DNA of 64,000 nucleotides from Dermanyssus gallinae (lineage: Eukaryota; Arthropoda; Arachnida; Mesostigmata; Dermanyssidae): NCBI GenBank assembly GCA_003439945.1, contig QVRM01005925.1, positions 1,257,001 through 1,321,000 on the forward strand, written 5' to 3'. Under the pieces are notes generated by a model, which had not been told where the DNA came from, made no database searches, and saw only the letters and a program-made list of their open reading frames with translations. The first letter of the stretch is position 1. Each line of letters opens with the position of its first letter. The position numbers and the translations under genes were made by a program. Shown one piece after another: positions 12,561 to 25,119 of this stretch.

Positions 12561-12843
12561 TCATAAAATGCAATGTCATTGCGAAATAAACACTTTGTAA
12601 ATATAGCCAGTTACCGGACGAGTTTCTCGAGCTTTTCTGTTGAGAATTCCGTCCACGTACTAACTACTTCTTCTACTACTACTACTACTATTGCTACTAT
12701 CAGCGAGGTAATGCTCTATCCCCACCTGCCCATCTCTGGCAGACATTGGTCACTGTAATACACACCGCCAACTCTTAAGGCACCACTAACTATTGTGATA
12801 ACGAAAGAAGTCTCTCTCTCTCTCTATCTGTATCCCTCGTCCG

Positions 12844-12878
<35 letters not shown>

Positions 12879-14301
12879 CCTCGTCCGCTCTCTCTCTCTC
12901 TCTGTCTCTCTTACACATACACACAAACCGTGATCATACACGAGAAAAAGACCGAACACGCCGTTTAGGATGGAATCGGGTCTTTTTCTATTCTAGGCTG
13001 TTCCAAACAGAAACACCATTACACCCTAATCTTCCCTCTCTCCACCCTCTGGCTGCTAGTCGACCTGATCAGTGTATCTGGCTCTGTATCTGTGTGACTG
13101 TGTGTGTGTGTGTATGTGGGTTTGTAAGTTTGTTGTCTTTGAAAGTGCGAGTGTGTTTGTGAATTTGTGTGCATCACTTTTATTATTACTATTATTACGA
13201 TTATTATTATTATTATTACGATTATTATTATTATTATTATTATTATTACTACTACGCAAGACAGCCAACATATATACATAGCACAAATGAACAACACTGG
13301 GTTGGCACTGTCCAATGCCACGACGATGACGCCAATTCAGCCAACGCCATACATCCATCATCGTTGCTACAACTTTTACTACTACTACTACTACAACTAT
13401 CCGGCGTACCAACCCAAATGTTGGAATTGTCTAGACGACCTAGCAATCATCGTAGTTGTAGCTAATGATGCTACCGCTGTTGCTGCTCAACTATGTAGCA
13501 GTTCAATGCAGCAGCAACAGTAGCATCAGTGCTGACGCGATGGTGGTCTATGTATCGGTTACGTGTAGGCTTCGAGCTTCCAGCCTTTGAGTCGTCTTAT
13601 CACGGCGGCCTTACGGCGGCTAGATACCAGACAGTACGCAACACGGCAAAGGCCAGCGCGTACGAGGGCAAAAGCAATCAAGATGGGCTTGCTTGCTTGA
13701 TTGATTGATGAATTGCTCGGCATAAGCATCTGGACAAATGAAAGAAGAACAAGAAGAAAACAAACACAGAACAATAAGGATGAAAATAATGACGAAAAAG
13801 AAGAAGAAGAAGAAGAACAACAACAACAACAACAAAAACAACAACAACGACAACAACAACGTCAATGCACTGAGCATCGTGAATAAGTTTAGGCATACGC
13901 CGGCTGTTGTGTGAGGTATGCTCAGCATCGGCATCAAATTGACGGCTATCAACTTCAGCTAGAGGATTTTCGCGGTTAACTAATTATTATAGCGCGGTAT
14001 ACACGGTATGTGTGCTGTGCGCTCCAGATGACGTTTTCCGATGAGTAAACGTAGATCGGCACACGAATCCAGCCGCCTCTGTTACCACCACACCACCCTG
14101 ACCATCGCCGAAAATACACCTACACCGACAAGACGCCAACTCAGCGACCTTAAAAACGGTTTCCAGCAGGCTGAAAGAGTCCGCTGGCAGCGTTTCGATG
14201 GATCATTGATACTAAATCAGCAGCAGCAGCAGCAGCAACAACATCGTCGTCGTCGTCATCATTTGTCTCATGATGGTGATGATGATGATTGGTATTGTTA
14301 A

Positions 14302-14338
<37 letters not shown>

Positions 14339-15140
14339 ATCCACCACCCCGAGCTCCCACACCACCCCCACCATGACTGTGCGTTATCGGCCGTTCACGT
14401 CAATTAATTAAGCTAACCGACAAGTTAAGCAGTGCACAAAATGCGCCTTTATTAGCTAGCGCTATGGAGATACAGAACCGGAAGGAGAACAGGCTCGGCG
14501 AATAACAGGAGAGGAGGCAGAAAATAGGAAAGATAGAGAGAGAGAGAGAGAGAGGTGGAGAGTAGAGCGCGAGATGGTTATTTCTAGGCTATTTTCATAG
14601 ACAGTGGGAACAGCGTGGGGTCAAGCAAAAGTGTGAAGCGAATCGGCTGAGAGTGTTGTCTCGCAACAGAATCCAGCGTCCACGGTTGACATGAATACAA
14701 TAATAATACAACAACAACAACACCAAACTCGCTTTCTTACAAATGAGAGAGAAACACACGTCTAATGCCAGGCTCCTGCGGCCGCTAGTAAGAAGCTGCG
14801 GCAGCAACAGCAGCGGCAGCAGCAGCCCGTATGCTGTGTCGGTGTGTAAAGGTTGAATACGTAGATATGTAAGCGCAGTGCCGGATTGTAACCACCGTAG
14901 CTGGTTGTCTATCGCACATCGTGCGAGTAATAACGGCGGAAGACACAAAAGACACAAAAACCCAAATATATTCATATGCTGAAAACACCAATGAAGGCTT
15001 TGACACGTTTATCTTTTTGTCGGTGTGGTTGAAGTTTACTGTCTTGTTCGCATTTGCTATTGTAAGTATTGCTAACACAGCAAAACGTACAGGCGGCAAA
15101 TACAAATGATGAATAAAAAGTATATATATATATATATACC
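12561..15140. repeat. cluster of di- and trinucleotide repeats
   Basis: A dense run of simple repeats: ACT near 12672-12690, CT at about 12812-12907, TG near 13100-13115, ATT at about 13180-13250, ACT near 13377-13393, GAA then CAA at 13797-13862, CAG at 14218-14237, then CGT, CAT/GAT and ATT to 14337, GA at 14535-14555, and TA at 15119-15140. The long ORFs here (poly-Q, poly-N, poly-Y, poly-I in different frames) are products of these repeats. The nearby ORF 14041-14301 + could be real but has no recognisable domain. Confidence 0.8.
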
Positions 15141-15849
15141 TAACATGTACGAACTGTGTTGTACCTTATTCTCAGTATGCACATATATTTGTTCGCGACA
15201 ACAAAAGCGAATCACTGGTAGACATGTTGGCGGGTAGAAAGTGTGTGACCGTATGTTAAGAGATCCTTAACTAGTCAACCCCGGTCAAACCCAAAACAGG
15301 TAGTATGCGTAGCTATATTATGAACAACTGTGTCAGCAAAAAACAACGAATTAACAGTAGCTTAAATTTTGCTCATTGCTAATCGGTTGCCTATAGCATT
15401 TAGTCTCCAGAAGTAATTCGGTGATATTTGCACACACATAACAGGTTTGTGATTCAAGGTCAGACGTGTACACTTTCAAATCATTGTATAGACAGTCATA
15501 TGTATAGCTTGCTAGATATCCAGTCGTAATCGCAGCTTAGTAAAAGCTGCCCCAGAACTGTGATCGACAATATCTGCGCCAACCTATATATTTGCGCACA
15601 CCTTTTTTCCTGTTATAAGAGTTTTCGGAAATGCTTAAAGCGTCACATACGCGACGAGTAGCTAGCGTGACTGTGTGGGGTTCACAAACGCGCCAAACCC
15701 ATGTTCGTCTTCACCCCCTAGGTTTGGCATTACCTCTCGCCATTATTTCGAAATCATATGTACTTCGCGTAGACTTTTTCCAAGAGCGGCGGAAAATGCA
15801 TTTACGCACATCCGTCCATGTTTCGGCCGGTAGTATTGTAGGACTAAAG

Positions 15850-16108
15850 GCAGGGGGGGGGGGGGTCGGGGGTAAGCATATGACTCATCCTGATCTAATC
15901 TGAGCGCACTACCCAGTAAGTACTCTCCCCCCCGCTAGCCTCCCCTGGTTCGGAATTGTGAACCATTGCCTCGACCACCGGAAAAAGGGACTTCGCACAC
16001 ACCTGCCAGATGCATACCCTGCCATAGCGCTCTTGCGCCTGTAGATTCAATTACATGATCAGTAATCAACCTTCCAAGAAATACCCTCCTCCCCCCCCCC
16101 CCCCCCGC
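15850..16108. repeat. poly-G and poly-C homopolymer tracts
   Basis: A run of 13 G at 15853-15865 is followed by a further GGGGG, and a run of 16 C is at 16091-16106, with a shorter C7 at about 15928-15934. Long G/C homopolymers are rare in this AT-rich window, and the G-rich piece could form a quadruplex. A related C-rich tract is at about 17316-17332. Confidence 0.95.
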
Positions 16109-16249
16109 AGTCTTCCATCGAGGTGGGATTTAGTGCGTGATAGCATCTCCAAATAGGAGTAAGAGATATTCTAAAGGTTTCTAGATGAAAGATATTTCAA
16201 GGTTCTCTAGGAGAGAGAAAGAGAAATAAATATTCTAAGATTGATTAAT

Positions 16250-17085
16250 CTAGTCGCAGTCGGTTACCAGATACGACAGTGCAGCGCTCTTCTTCGCCTT
16301 GTTCTGCTGCCTCGAGGCTTTGCGTTTCGCATAGAACATACTATGCACTTGTTGAGAATGAAAATCTGACAATGAAATTAAGAAAAACTTTAAATACTCT
16401 CGGTCTAGCAGTACGCAGAAGGAGGCGACGACGACGACGGCGCTGCTAAAGAAATCGACTGAGTAGTTGTGTGGCAAACTGGCCTGGCCACGTCTGTTCG
16501 GCTCCGATAGACTCATCATGCAGCGTCGTCTCTGTCTCTCCGCGACGGACAAACGTTTTTGCCACTGCCGAGTCTGCTTTCGAGAGATGAACGGTGGTCG
16601 AAAGGGCTGATTCACTGAGGAATTAGTCTCTCCTGACGCTACAGAGATACCGCCGTTTCAAACAGTCATGTCAGAGGGGGATTTCGTTGTAGAAATGTTT
16701 TCTAATACCCTTACCGCTCTCTGGGCTGGCGTCAGGTTGCACGTCGTTTTACAACTTCGATGTAAGGTAAGGCACACACTGCACTTTGCCACTGCCCAGT
16801 AGTAGCGCTCCATCAACGGCCTTCGAACGGCACGAAGCACCCGCCATCTTGCCGGGTTTGATTCAGCCAGCCGCCGAAGCTTTTTGCCGAAGGGCAGAAG
16901 GATCATTCAAGGCATTTGGTACGTTGCAATTTTCTGCCTCGTGGCTACTATTGCCGTTGTTCCGGCATCTTACTTACGCCGTTAGGCTAGTAGTTGGCAA
17001 CAGACGCCTAAATGACTGCACCGTCTTCGTAACCATGGGGACGCAACAGTCTCATGACCGCAGGCGTAGGGCTAAAGAACATTAA
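16250..17085. promoter_or_regulatory. CpG-containing block with YY1/Pho-like motif (possible promoter)
   Basis: Between two AT-rich stretches lies an island with frequent CpG. It holds a cgccatcttg motif near 16842, the form bound by YY1/Pho-type factors and often found at transcription starts. ORFs on both strands (16250-16615 -, 16658-16906 -, 16786-17085 +) are open but unrecognised. I call it only a possible first exon or promoter region. Confidence 0.2.
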
Positions 17086-17099
17086 TCAGTACGTAAATT

Positions 17100-18845
17100 A
17101 CACGTATCAAATCCCAGTCGCGGAACGGGTATTGTTATATTTTTGAAAATGTGACATTGTTTATAGATCTAAATATCTCTCTCTTGATTGAAGAAGGCTA
17201 CTACTATCTATGCTTTAAACAGAAACTATTGATTAAGAAGGCATTTCAGTTCGTAAAATAACGTAGCCTCAAGTCGACAAAATGAGTTTATCTGCAAAAA
17301 GTAATGTTAGAGTCACCCCCCCTCCCCCCCCCGCGTTGGCTCCTTTTCAGTAGTCCTAGGAATGAAAATTGCTAACTAATAAGAATAAAAAAAATTAATG
17401 ATAAAATAGCTAACACATAATGATTAGTAAAATTATTATCCTGGATTAAAATATATTACAACAAAAAACTTTTACTAAAACAGCTTTACTGCTTATGATT
17501 ATTTTGTAATTAACAGTGATTTTATAACATTATTAAACATAATCATTTGTGTAAAACAAAAGAAGTAGAAACAGAGTGTATTATTATTTTGGAGAATAAC
17601 ATTTTATGCTATGGTACTTATTTTCCCAAACAATATCAAATGACGAATTTGTATGCGAACCTCCTAAATATAAAGGGTAAAATTTTGCCAAACAGATATT
17701 AAATTTATTTGAATTCTAAGTTACTGCAAAAGTTATTTCGATGTTAGAGTTTAGTTTTTGTTAGCGATTGCTTGTTTCAAAAACAGTATTAAACTGGGGT
17801 TAAAACGCAAAATCAAATTTAGAACGTGGGTTTTTTAAGCATAGGTCATTTGATCTTCTTTCGAAGAGTCCTAGGCTTATTGGAAGCTCTTATTTAGTTT
17901 ATAACGTGCTGCAATAGGGAACAAGCCATTTATCCTTTCTAACCACCCAAGTTAAATGATAAAATATCCGCAATTACGAATTACACTTCTGTTTTGCCAT
18001 CTCCACTAATGAGCTAACACGGGACATTCTGCGGCTTGGAACCTTTTGCACTTCACTTGACATCTCATACTTATACATCCATCGTGAGGCTCGTGGAGAC
18101 CATCGGTCTTACCCAGAGGGCGGTGGAAGCCACGTGCTGCAAACACAATATAAATGATAACGAACAAGATAGTGGCTTGCCCGTCTAAGAGTAGAATTTG
18201 CCATGTTTTTTGGGACATGTCGTTTACGGTCACGATACACCGCAATTTAACCATGCTGGCTAACTGGCGGATACATTCCGGAACGTTTTCGAATAAAAAT
18301 GTAGTGTTCTTTGTAAGAACAATCATTATTTGGTATTGTACTTAGAAACGGAATTCGAAAGTACATTTTTATGCATTTCCTCGCTGCTCCTTAGTTAGAG
18401 GAGCTTGTTTGCGAGATCTGAACTCGCACGTAAGACGCTAACAGGATATGCAAAGACGTCTAGGCAAGTCGAAATGTTTTATGCCGTGTAATCAGAAAGC
18501 TTTAGTCGTCTTATTGAATGCAAATCTAACAGATCCGTTTTAATGTTTCGTACAAATTAACGGGCGCTGTGGTTATACGGTGGTACCGAAGTTAACCCTT
18601 CTGGCCTTTTAGGCCAATCACTGTACATGTAACGTAGATCACGTAACAGAGCACGGAAGATCTCAAACTCCGTAAGTATTATTAGCCGAATACCAAGTCT
18701 GCACATGCTGACAACGCCTAGTGAGAGCCAATATTTTTTTAGTGGACTAACTGGATAGTTTAAATTTAGTGGACTAAAATATGATTGAACACACAGTCAC
18801 CATGACGGGGAATATCACTGCAAGCGTGGGCCGGTACTGTAGGGC
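17100..18845. other. unassigned, very AT-rich then mixed
   Basis: 17.1-18.0 kb is very AT-rich with no ORF of note. A 106-codon - strand ORF at 18006-18326 has one hydrophobic stretch (about residues 51-66) but no recognisable domain or splice context strong enough to call. Confidence 0.4.
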
Positions 18846-18849
18846 TTCA

Positions 18850-19750
18850 AGCCACTAAAAACCAATCCTGCCTCTGCGTTTCGATCTGACTGGGATTGGA
18901 TAGGATGTTGGGGGTAGGTGTTGGGGGAAGAGCGCTACGATTGCTCCCGGCGTCTATTGCGGCGTTATCTCTATCCTGCGCTTAAAGTGAGGAAATTCCC
19001 TAATCATCTCATATAGATGGCCCCAGGAGTCGTTCTCCAATCCTTCGAGAAAGGCCCTCCAGGAGCGTTCTTTGCTCCTGAAGATTGAGTTTCGGAGGAA
19101 GTCCCGCAGCCTCTTGTACTTAGCTGCGTAGTGTCGGGCAGCCTCTCCTTAAGGCGCAGATCGTCAGCCGCAGGTGAGATGTCGCCACGCTCATATACAC
19201 TTCTGCTTTAGTTGTCCGAGCGCGGCAGTCCACCAGTGTTTTGGCCCATCGTTTTAGTCGGCGGGGCTTCTGGTCCGATAAGGGCCCTGGGGGAACTCCG
19301 GAGCTGTTTAGCTCCCAGGCGTTTTATGGGCAGATTTGGCACTTCCCAATTTAAAATATCGTGAGCCTCGGCCCAGAGCGTGATGGCCAAGTTAATGCAT
19401 GATGTGCGCACACGGCCCTATCGAAGGTGGGCGCACCCGTGTTGAGAGCGACAGGGTCCTTGACCGCCAGCCGATCAAAGACTACGAGTTCCTTCAGGTA
19501 GTTCTGGCAGAGCCCCATGCGCTAGCTGTGGCGTTAAAATCACTAGTTGTGACTAGAAGTAGGACGTTACTTTGGTTAAAGAGAAGGACACATTTTCTCC
19601 AAGTGTGTTTAGGTCGTAAGTAGGAACATTGTGGCTGCAGCAGCAGGAAAAAACCGTCCAACGTTCGCTACATCTATCCAGGTATAACCATGGCCGCTGC
19701 CGTGTTCAGAAGTAGGGAGCTGGCTGAGACGTTCCGGTACGATGCACGTG
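18850..19750 (-). pseudogene. R1/jockey-like LINE fragment: endonuclease and linker
   Basis: On the - strand the order is right for the AP-endonuclease domain and linker of an R1/jockey-type LINE. A GYTWIDVANVGRFFP-like piece lies near 19690-19630. The catalytic block SDFNATASAWG (usually GDFNA) is near 19545-19510. A later endonuclease block (NLAITLWAEAHDILNWEV, 19411-19208 frame) follows. The linker block with RLRDFLRNSIFRSKERSW and NDSWGHLYEMI is at about 19115-19010, and a short ALFPQHLPP near 18945 precedes where the RT should start. Frameshifts separate the blocks, and the RT is absent, so it is a 3'-truncated or broken copy. Several other R1-like pieces are in the window. Confidence 0.75.
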
Positions 19751-19759
19751 AGAGCCGCC

Positions 19760-22490
19760 CGAGAGCCGGTCCAGGGGATGGCTTTCTGCCATTGACAAAC
19801 GTAAATGACATGTTATGGATAGCCACCTAAATGCATAGATTTTCTGATTTGTCCCTCACTGTACTCACTGTATATATATGACTGCGAAATGCCACTATAT
19901 GCAAAATGCTGAACATATTGTGATAGTGTTATTCTCCATAGACAAATTAAATACATATTTAGTCAACCAAAAATATATTGCGTGTCCTAAGATCTAGATT
20001 TTTTATACTCTACAAACCCACCAAAATGACGTGGTCCAACATAAGGGGCCAAATGACAGCAGCATGTGTGTATTTCAGGTATTCGTCTTTTGCATGCTCA
20101 GCATCGTTTATTTATCGTTGAAGTAGTAGCTGATCAGATAGGTGTTCCGTGCAAGCCATCGCCGGCGAACACATTTATGTTCCAGCAGCAGTAAAGTAAC
20201 ATTTCGGAATAAATGTATTTCGGCTAAATAAAGCATTTAGCACAACTAGAAACTTTTCTAATATATTTTAGTAAACATGTTTATATATGTACAATGAGTA
20301 GTGACACTAAAAAGACCATTGGAGCTGATTATCAAGAAGTTTTCGTTGCAGACCAGTCTGATCATATTTCATTATTAATCATTTCTAAAAACTTATAGTA
20401 CGAATAAATCAACACCGTGGTGCAACTTTCTGAGGGCAGTCGTCAGCTTTTTTTAATTTTATTTATGTGTTTAAAACAGTGGTAAGTACGACCCACTTGT
20501 TTACATTATCTACATCACCCTGAAATAGTCCTGAGTCTTTGCAGTTTACCTTCTCGAGAAGGTTACAATAAGGCACTGATCTTCAAATAAAAAATTTAGT
20601 GAACAGCCAGACAGTCACCGGGCTTGAATGAATATTTCAGTGTTTTCAAAAGCTTATTCTTAAGAAAAACCTGACTACGCACAATCACCTAATAGGACAA
20701 TCGGTTTTATGTATGGGAAGACAATCGCACGCCTAGCTTGATCCCATTCATTTGATTTAATAGAACAAAACAAATGTTCCCGCACAACATCATTTATACA
20801 ACAAAGGGTGTGGCGCACACCCCTTGATGTACACATAACTTTATTCATGAGCACTTGCAAATACATGCGTCTAAACGAAAAGAACAAGGAATCAATCAAA
20901 GTATTGAAAATATAGAGCACGTGTATAGTTATTTATTTAATCAAATAACAAGGATTTTTAACAGACAACAATTCAATATCTAAAATAGAAATAATGTGCG
21001 GAAATTAAATGATAGTGCAGTAATTTTGACTGGAGAAAAATCAATCAAATTTACAATTGATATCGTTAACAAGAAGGGACGCCGACGGAAAAACGAAAAC
21101 TACGAGGAAATAGCAAAGTTTCTAAGTACGTTACTATGTTAAAAACCAGTGCTCTTCCCTGAAGAGGTGACAAGACATGATTCGATTTGCCGGGCCATTT
21201 TTAAGAGTTTGATCAACTTCATTATTTGGTCTCTCAGTCCACGATGCGATGGCGCCACCTGAACAGCCAATTCAAAATCTTCTGCGAAGTGAGGGCACGC
21301 CAATGAGAGTAGACAATCTCTTTCACCATCCAGTTGTAGAACGAGATCGTGTGTAAATGGAAACCTACGTGCTCACAAGTTTGCCTCGGGGGGTCGAAAT
21401 GGCCCAACCGGCAACATGAGGACAGCTCTAAAAGCCGAAAGGTGCCCCCACGACGTGTCAGAGCGCCCACGCGTGACGCCAATATTTGTCGGCCATCTAC
21501 AGTTGTCCCATTCAGTTGATATAGTCACGGGGTACGTGACGCGTGTTGGACTTTGTCGGCGCAAAACTAGCCGTAAAAATCACAACATTGGGCAGACCGA
21601 GTCAGCCATAGTATATACATAGTTTGCGCGTGCAAGCTAATGTCGAAAAGTTTAAGAAGCTGCCAGCTATCCAGCAGTGTGGCAAGTAAGCTTCTACCCG
21701 TAGCACGGACAACTCATGGGGGGCCTCATGGGGTTTCCGAGACTAGAGAGAAAGAGAGTATACCACAAGGGAGAAAGAACAAAGGCAGCAAAGACAAACA
21801 GCAAAGACACCTCGATTTTAACCGTGCCTAATTTACGCCGTTAAGATCCAAGATGGGAAATATAATACTATAGATGAGAAATATAAATATAATACGAGAG
21901 GCTCGAAATGCCTTTCATGAAACGTAGAATCAATGCAGTTTTAATAAAATTACCTCAATAAACACGTTTTTAGAAACTTTTTAGAAACAAATAGTATACG
22001 AACAATTAAAGATCATGTTTGACCTGCATATAGAACAAAATACAACAACGCATTGTATTTTGCTATATATGCATCTATCACCGACGCTCACTTGCTAGCT
22101 AGACGCACATCCGTTCGAGCCAGATTTTCACATCGTCCGCAAAGGTGGCAACGGGACCCGGACCACCTGGACAAAACAACACCAGACGTCATGGTGTTTC
22201 AGCAGGAATGCCGAAACCTCAAAATCGCATCTGCAGTCATGAGTAGACCTGAGCCCGGCAGGACCTTAGCGATTTGCAGAACAAAAGAACATATTAAGGA
22301 TAATTAATTAGGAAAAGAAACAGCTTTTGCCTCCAAAAAACGCGAAACTGTAAAAAACGACCACGGCTACTCCCACCGAAAACACTAAACACTGATAACC
22401 CAATAATTAACGGTGAGAAGTAGGTTGACATACACTTAGCATCAAGATTAAATATATATATACAGGTTTATTTCACCAGAAATTGGTAGA
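19760..22490. other. unassigned stretch
   Basis: No recognisable gene. AT-rich with short ORFs. 21.2-21.8 kb is more GC-rich (ORFs 21234-21482 - and 21416-21622 +), but I see no family motif. A short TA run is at about 22452-22463, just 3' of the next LINE fragment. Confidence 0.45.
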
Positions 22491-22865
22491 TGCTACCTAA
22501 AATTCATATCGGCTAATAACATCTTTCACTACTGCATGCATTGAACCAGCTTCTATTCCCTTGCATTGCAGTATGTGGTATCGGTCAATATTACATGTGC
22601 CACAAAATTTACATACACAATCTTCAATTTCAAAGCAATACCCTTTTAGGCATATATATTGGTGGTAGCCATGCCAGGTAAGTCTGCAGAGTACCCGTCT
22701 GTTCACTTGCATTCCCTGCTTCCAACGGTCTGTCGTGAATGCAGGACCGTCAGTGAAATTCTCTATTTCAAAGCTCAAATTACGCGTTTCTCTGTATGCG
22801 CGATATTGCTCTACGACGAGTGGGCTACAAACGTATTTGTCCAAGATAAGATCTTCCACAAAGCT
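22450..22865 (-). pseudogene. LINE C-terminal fragment with Cys/His module
   Basis: The - strand ORF 22859-22497 (120 residues) carries a C-terminal Cys/His module: RRVLCRLTWHGYH, then C, then CVCKFCG, then DRYHILQCK. The same spacing occurs in the + strand fragments at 26640-26860 and 57430-57610, where the preceding sequence is clearly the end of a LINE RT. I therefore read this as the tail of the same or a sister family. After the stop, the - strand runs through an AATAAA-like signal (gaaataaacctg) into a TA run, like a LINE 3' end. The ORF itself has no internal stop, but it lacks an RT, so it is a 5'-truncated insertion. Confidence 0.55.
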
Positions 22866-22869
22866 TCGC

Positions 22870-23810
22870 TCTTGGCATAGTTCCTAGTAGATTAAATAAA
22901 GACTTTACATTGCCTGTAAGGAGTAGACAGAAAACATCATTTAAACCACGCACTTTGAGCTGGCGGAGGCAAATACAACTCGGCAGATACAAACTTGGCA
23001 AGGGCAGGTACAGTATCAGCAAGAAAAGACGGATTCTTGTACAGACGAACATCTCAAAGTCAACGTGTTGTTTATTCAACGCGTGCCTCTAAAAGTGGCA
23101 AAATGATTCAAACAGATAACCGATACGAATACAAACTCACATAAGCTAATATTATTATTTATTTATTAACACCCGGGCTGGGTAAGTGTGACATAAGCTA
23201 TGATAAAAAAAAAGAAGAGTGAGGCTACAGAGCCAATAAGCTACTGGGAAATCTCACTGACCAGTTCAATTTACAAAGTGCTTATCTCTCGTAACAAGCT
23301 CATACAAAATTGTGGCAGAACGTTATCCTCCTAAACAAGACAACTTTCTACCCTGAAGATCTACGAGTAATGCAGAACTGTTTATGACAGATTATATAGA
23401 GCAACGTAAACGAAAAATGATGACATGACATACACAGCTTCTTGTTTACTCTCCGAACTGCAACTGACAACAGATCAAGAGACAGATCTTCTAAGGTAAT
23501 ACGAGGTATATTTTCAATAACCTAAAGTTTATCAATAAGGAATTTTAAGCGTAAAACGCGGCAAAACTAATCATTTCGTCAGCGCCACTAGAGCAAGGAA
23601 CTCTACTACGGATGACTTCGCGTTTCTTCAAATGTTCATATATTGCCGCATATATACTCATTGTAATCAATCAACAATGGGAACAATACAACACAAATAT
23701 CTTTTTTATTTAAGAAGGGGTCGAACAAGGAATACGAATTGCTCGCATTCGCGGCCTAGGCGAGCTGTTCGCCAGGCAAATGAGTGGTTAATGACTGTTA
23801 CAATCTCAGG
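22870..23810. other. unassigned stretch
   Basis: Short ORFs only. The start may hold a few more decayed residues of the LINE tail just described. The rest is AT-rich with nothing recognisable. Confidence 0.4.
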
Positions 23811-23813
23811 CGG

Positions 23814-24530
23814 TTAAATGGAACCGTGACTCCGTAGGCTGTTTGATCGTACGTGGTAGTACCTATAAATCTGATCTTTGCGTATGAGATCTTTAAGAAC
23901 ACGGTAGTCAACACGACGCATGCACTCCGCGACACTTGAGGGTACATTTTTGTCACGCGTTAAGTTGCACCTATTTGAGACATTCTTTAAAAACTTGTCC
24001 TGAATACGCTGCAGCAAACATATATCCTTGTCATAGAAAGGTGCCCACACGTGAGTATGACCATTTTGGCACTACAAGGGCTTAATAAAAACGCAGGTAT
24101 TTAGTAGCATATTGTGATAAGAATACCCTCAGTATCAGCTTGTTCAGTTGAGAGGTAGCTTTTGCTGAATCGGCAATGTGTGCCCAAAATGTCATATGCC
24201 TATCGAACATAACTCCTAGGTCCCTGTATAGTGATACCTTAGGCATTGGAAAATCTTTTAGCTGCTAAGAGCTTTAGCGTACTTCGGAACTGAAATTACC
24301 ATATTATTTAGTTTACACCAGGTGGCAGCACTATTAATGGCTGCTTGATTACTCAGGCGATTTTAGTTTCTTCTGATCTGGGCATATATTTTTAGATCGT
24401 CTGCATACATTTTGTATGTCATGTTTAGGTTGCACAGATAAATGGACCCAAACGGGAGCCTTGAGGAACCCCAGAAGGGCATGGGGAGCGCTCCGAGAAC
24501 GAGTCACTGACCTTTACGGCGAAGACGCCA
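23814..24530 (-). pseudogene. CR1/jockey-like LINE: RT motifs B-C and C-terminus
   Basis: The - strand gives RT motif B (SGVPQGSRLGPF at about 24476-24440), then motif C (KMYADDLKIYAQI, about 24415-24375) with both catalytic Asp present. This is followed by a thumb-like block (SLYRDLGVMFDRHMTFWAHI, about 24240-24180). The C-terminal block is WAPFYDKDICLLQRIQDKF with RVLKDLIRKDQIYRYYHV (ORF 24050-23814). At least three frameshifts or stops interrupt it. It follows the endonuclease piece 25050-24557 in the correct order, but RT motifs 0-A between them are missing. Together these are therefore one internally deleted element. Confidence 0.8.
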
Positions 24531-24556
24531 ATAACGAAGGACGAATATGAGTGACA

Positions 24557-25050
24557 CTAAGCCCATTTATCGTTTGCGAACATTAGATCAAGTAAGTTTT
24601 GGCCACTGGTGGGCTGCTCCACAAGTTGATCGAGACCAACTGTGCCAATGAATTGAAGTCGTCCACATTCGTCAACCTTATTGCCGTCCATATTGAACTT
24701 ACAGTACGAAGAGATGGAGTTAGTCCAATAGATGTCGCCTTGGCTGAAGCCACTAACAACAACGACGCTGCTGTTAATGGAAGTGAATTGTTCCAAGTCG
24801 GTGACAAGTGTGGTCATGTTACGATAAAGCTCAGCTGCTGTACCGGTAGGGCTGAAATAGGAGCAGATGAGCCGCAATCGGCTGCTGGGCAGCAGAAGAT
24901 CGACGGTCACTCTCTCAGATGGTGTCATGACGTGCTCACCGGGGCACAGAGTGTTTGGTCTTCGACTAAAAGCAGTTCTCCATCTCCGGATTAGGCATTT
25001 TGATATTTGCGAACAACCTCAAACCTGCCATTAATAGCTAGTTCCTCTTA
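24557..25050 (-). pseudogene. CR1/jockey-like LINE: AP-endonuclease domain
   Basis: The ORF 24928-24557 shows the endonuclease core: RLRLICSYFSPTG, then VVVVSGFSQGDIYW (usually GDFN-DIDW), then LDQLVEQPTSGQNLLDLMF. Upstream to about 25050 the frame continues with INGRFEVVRKYQ...LCAPV, typical of the part before. The catalytic Asp of GDFN is replaced (SGFS), so it is inactive. Its 5' neighbour on the strand (26126-25120) is the linker and RT start of a different copy, so the junction near 25060-25110 is a rearrangement or nested insertion point. Confidence 0.75.
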
Positions 25051-25119
25051 TTTCGAGAGAGAAGCCGGCGTGCCAGGAAGCATAATAACATGCATAATAA
25101 CATTTTTTAGATGCAGCTT

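Noticed and set aside
13019..13523. Overlapping repeat-rich ORFs on both strands (poly-N, poly-I, poly-Y)
   Set aside because: They are produced by ATT and TG/CA repeats in all frames; no frame is preferred.
18006..18326. 106-codon - strand ORF with a hydrophobic stretch
   Set aside because: No recognisable domain, no good splice sites and no partner exon; it may be chance.
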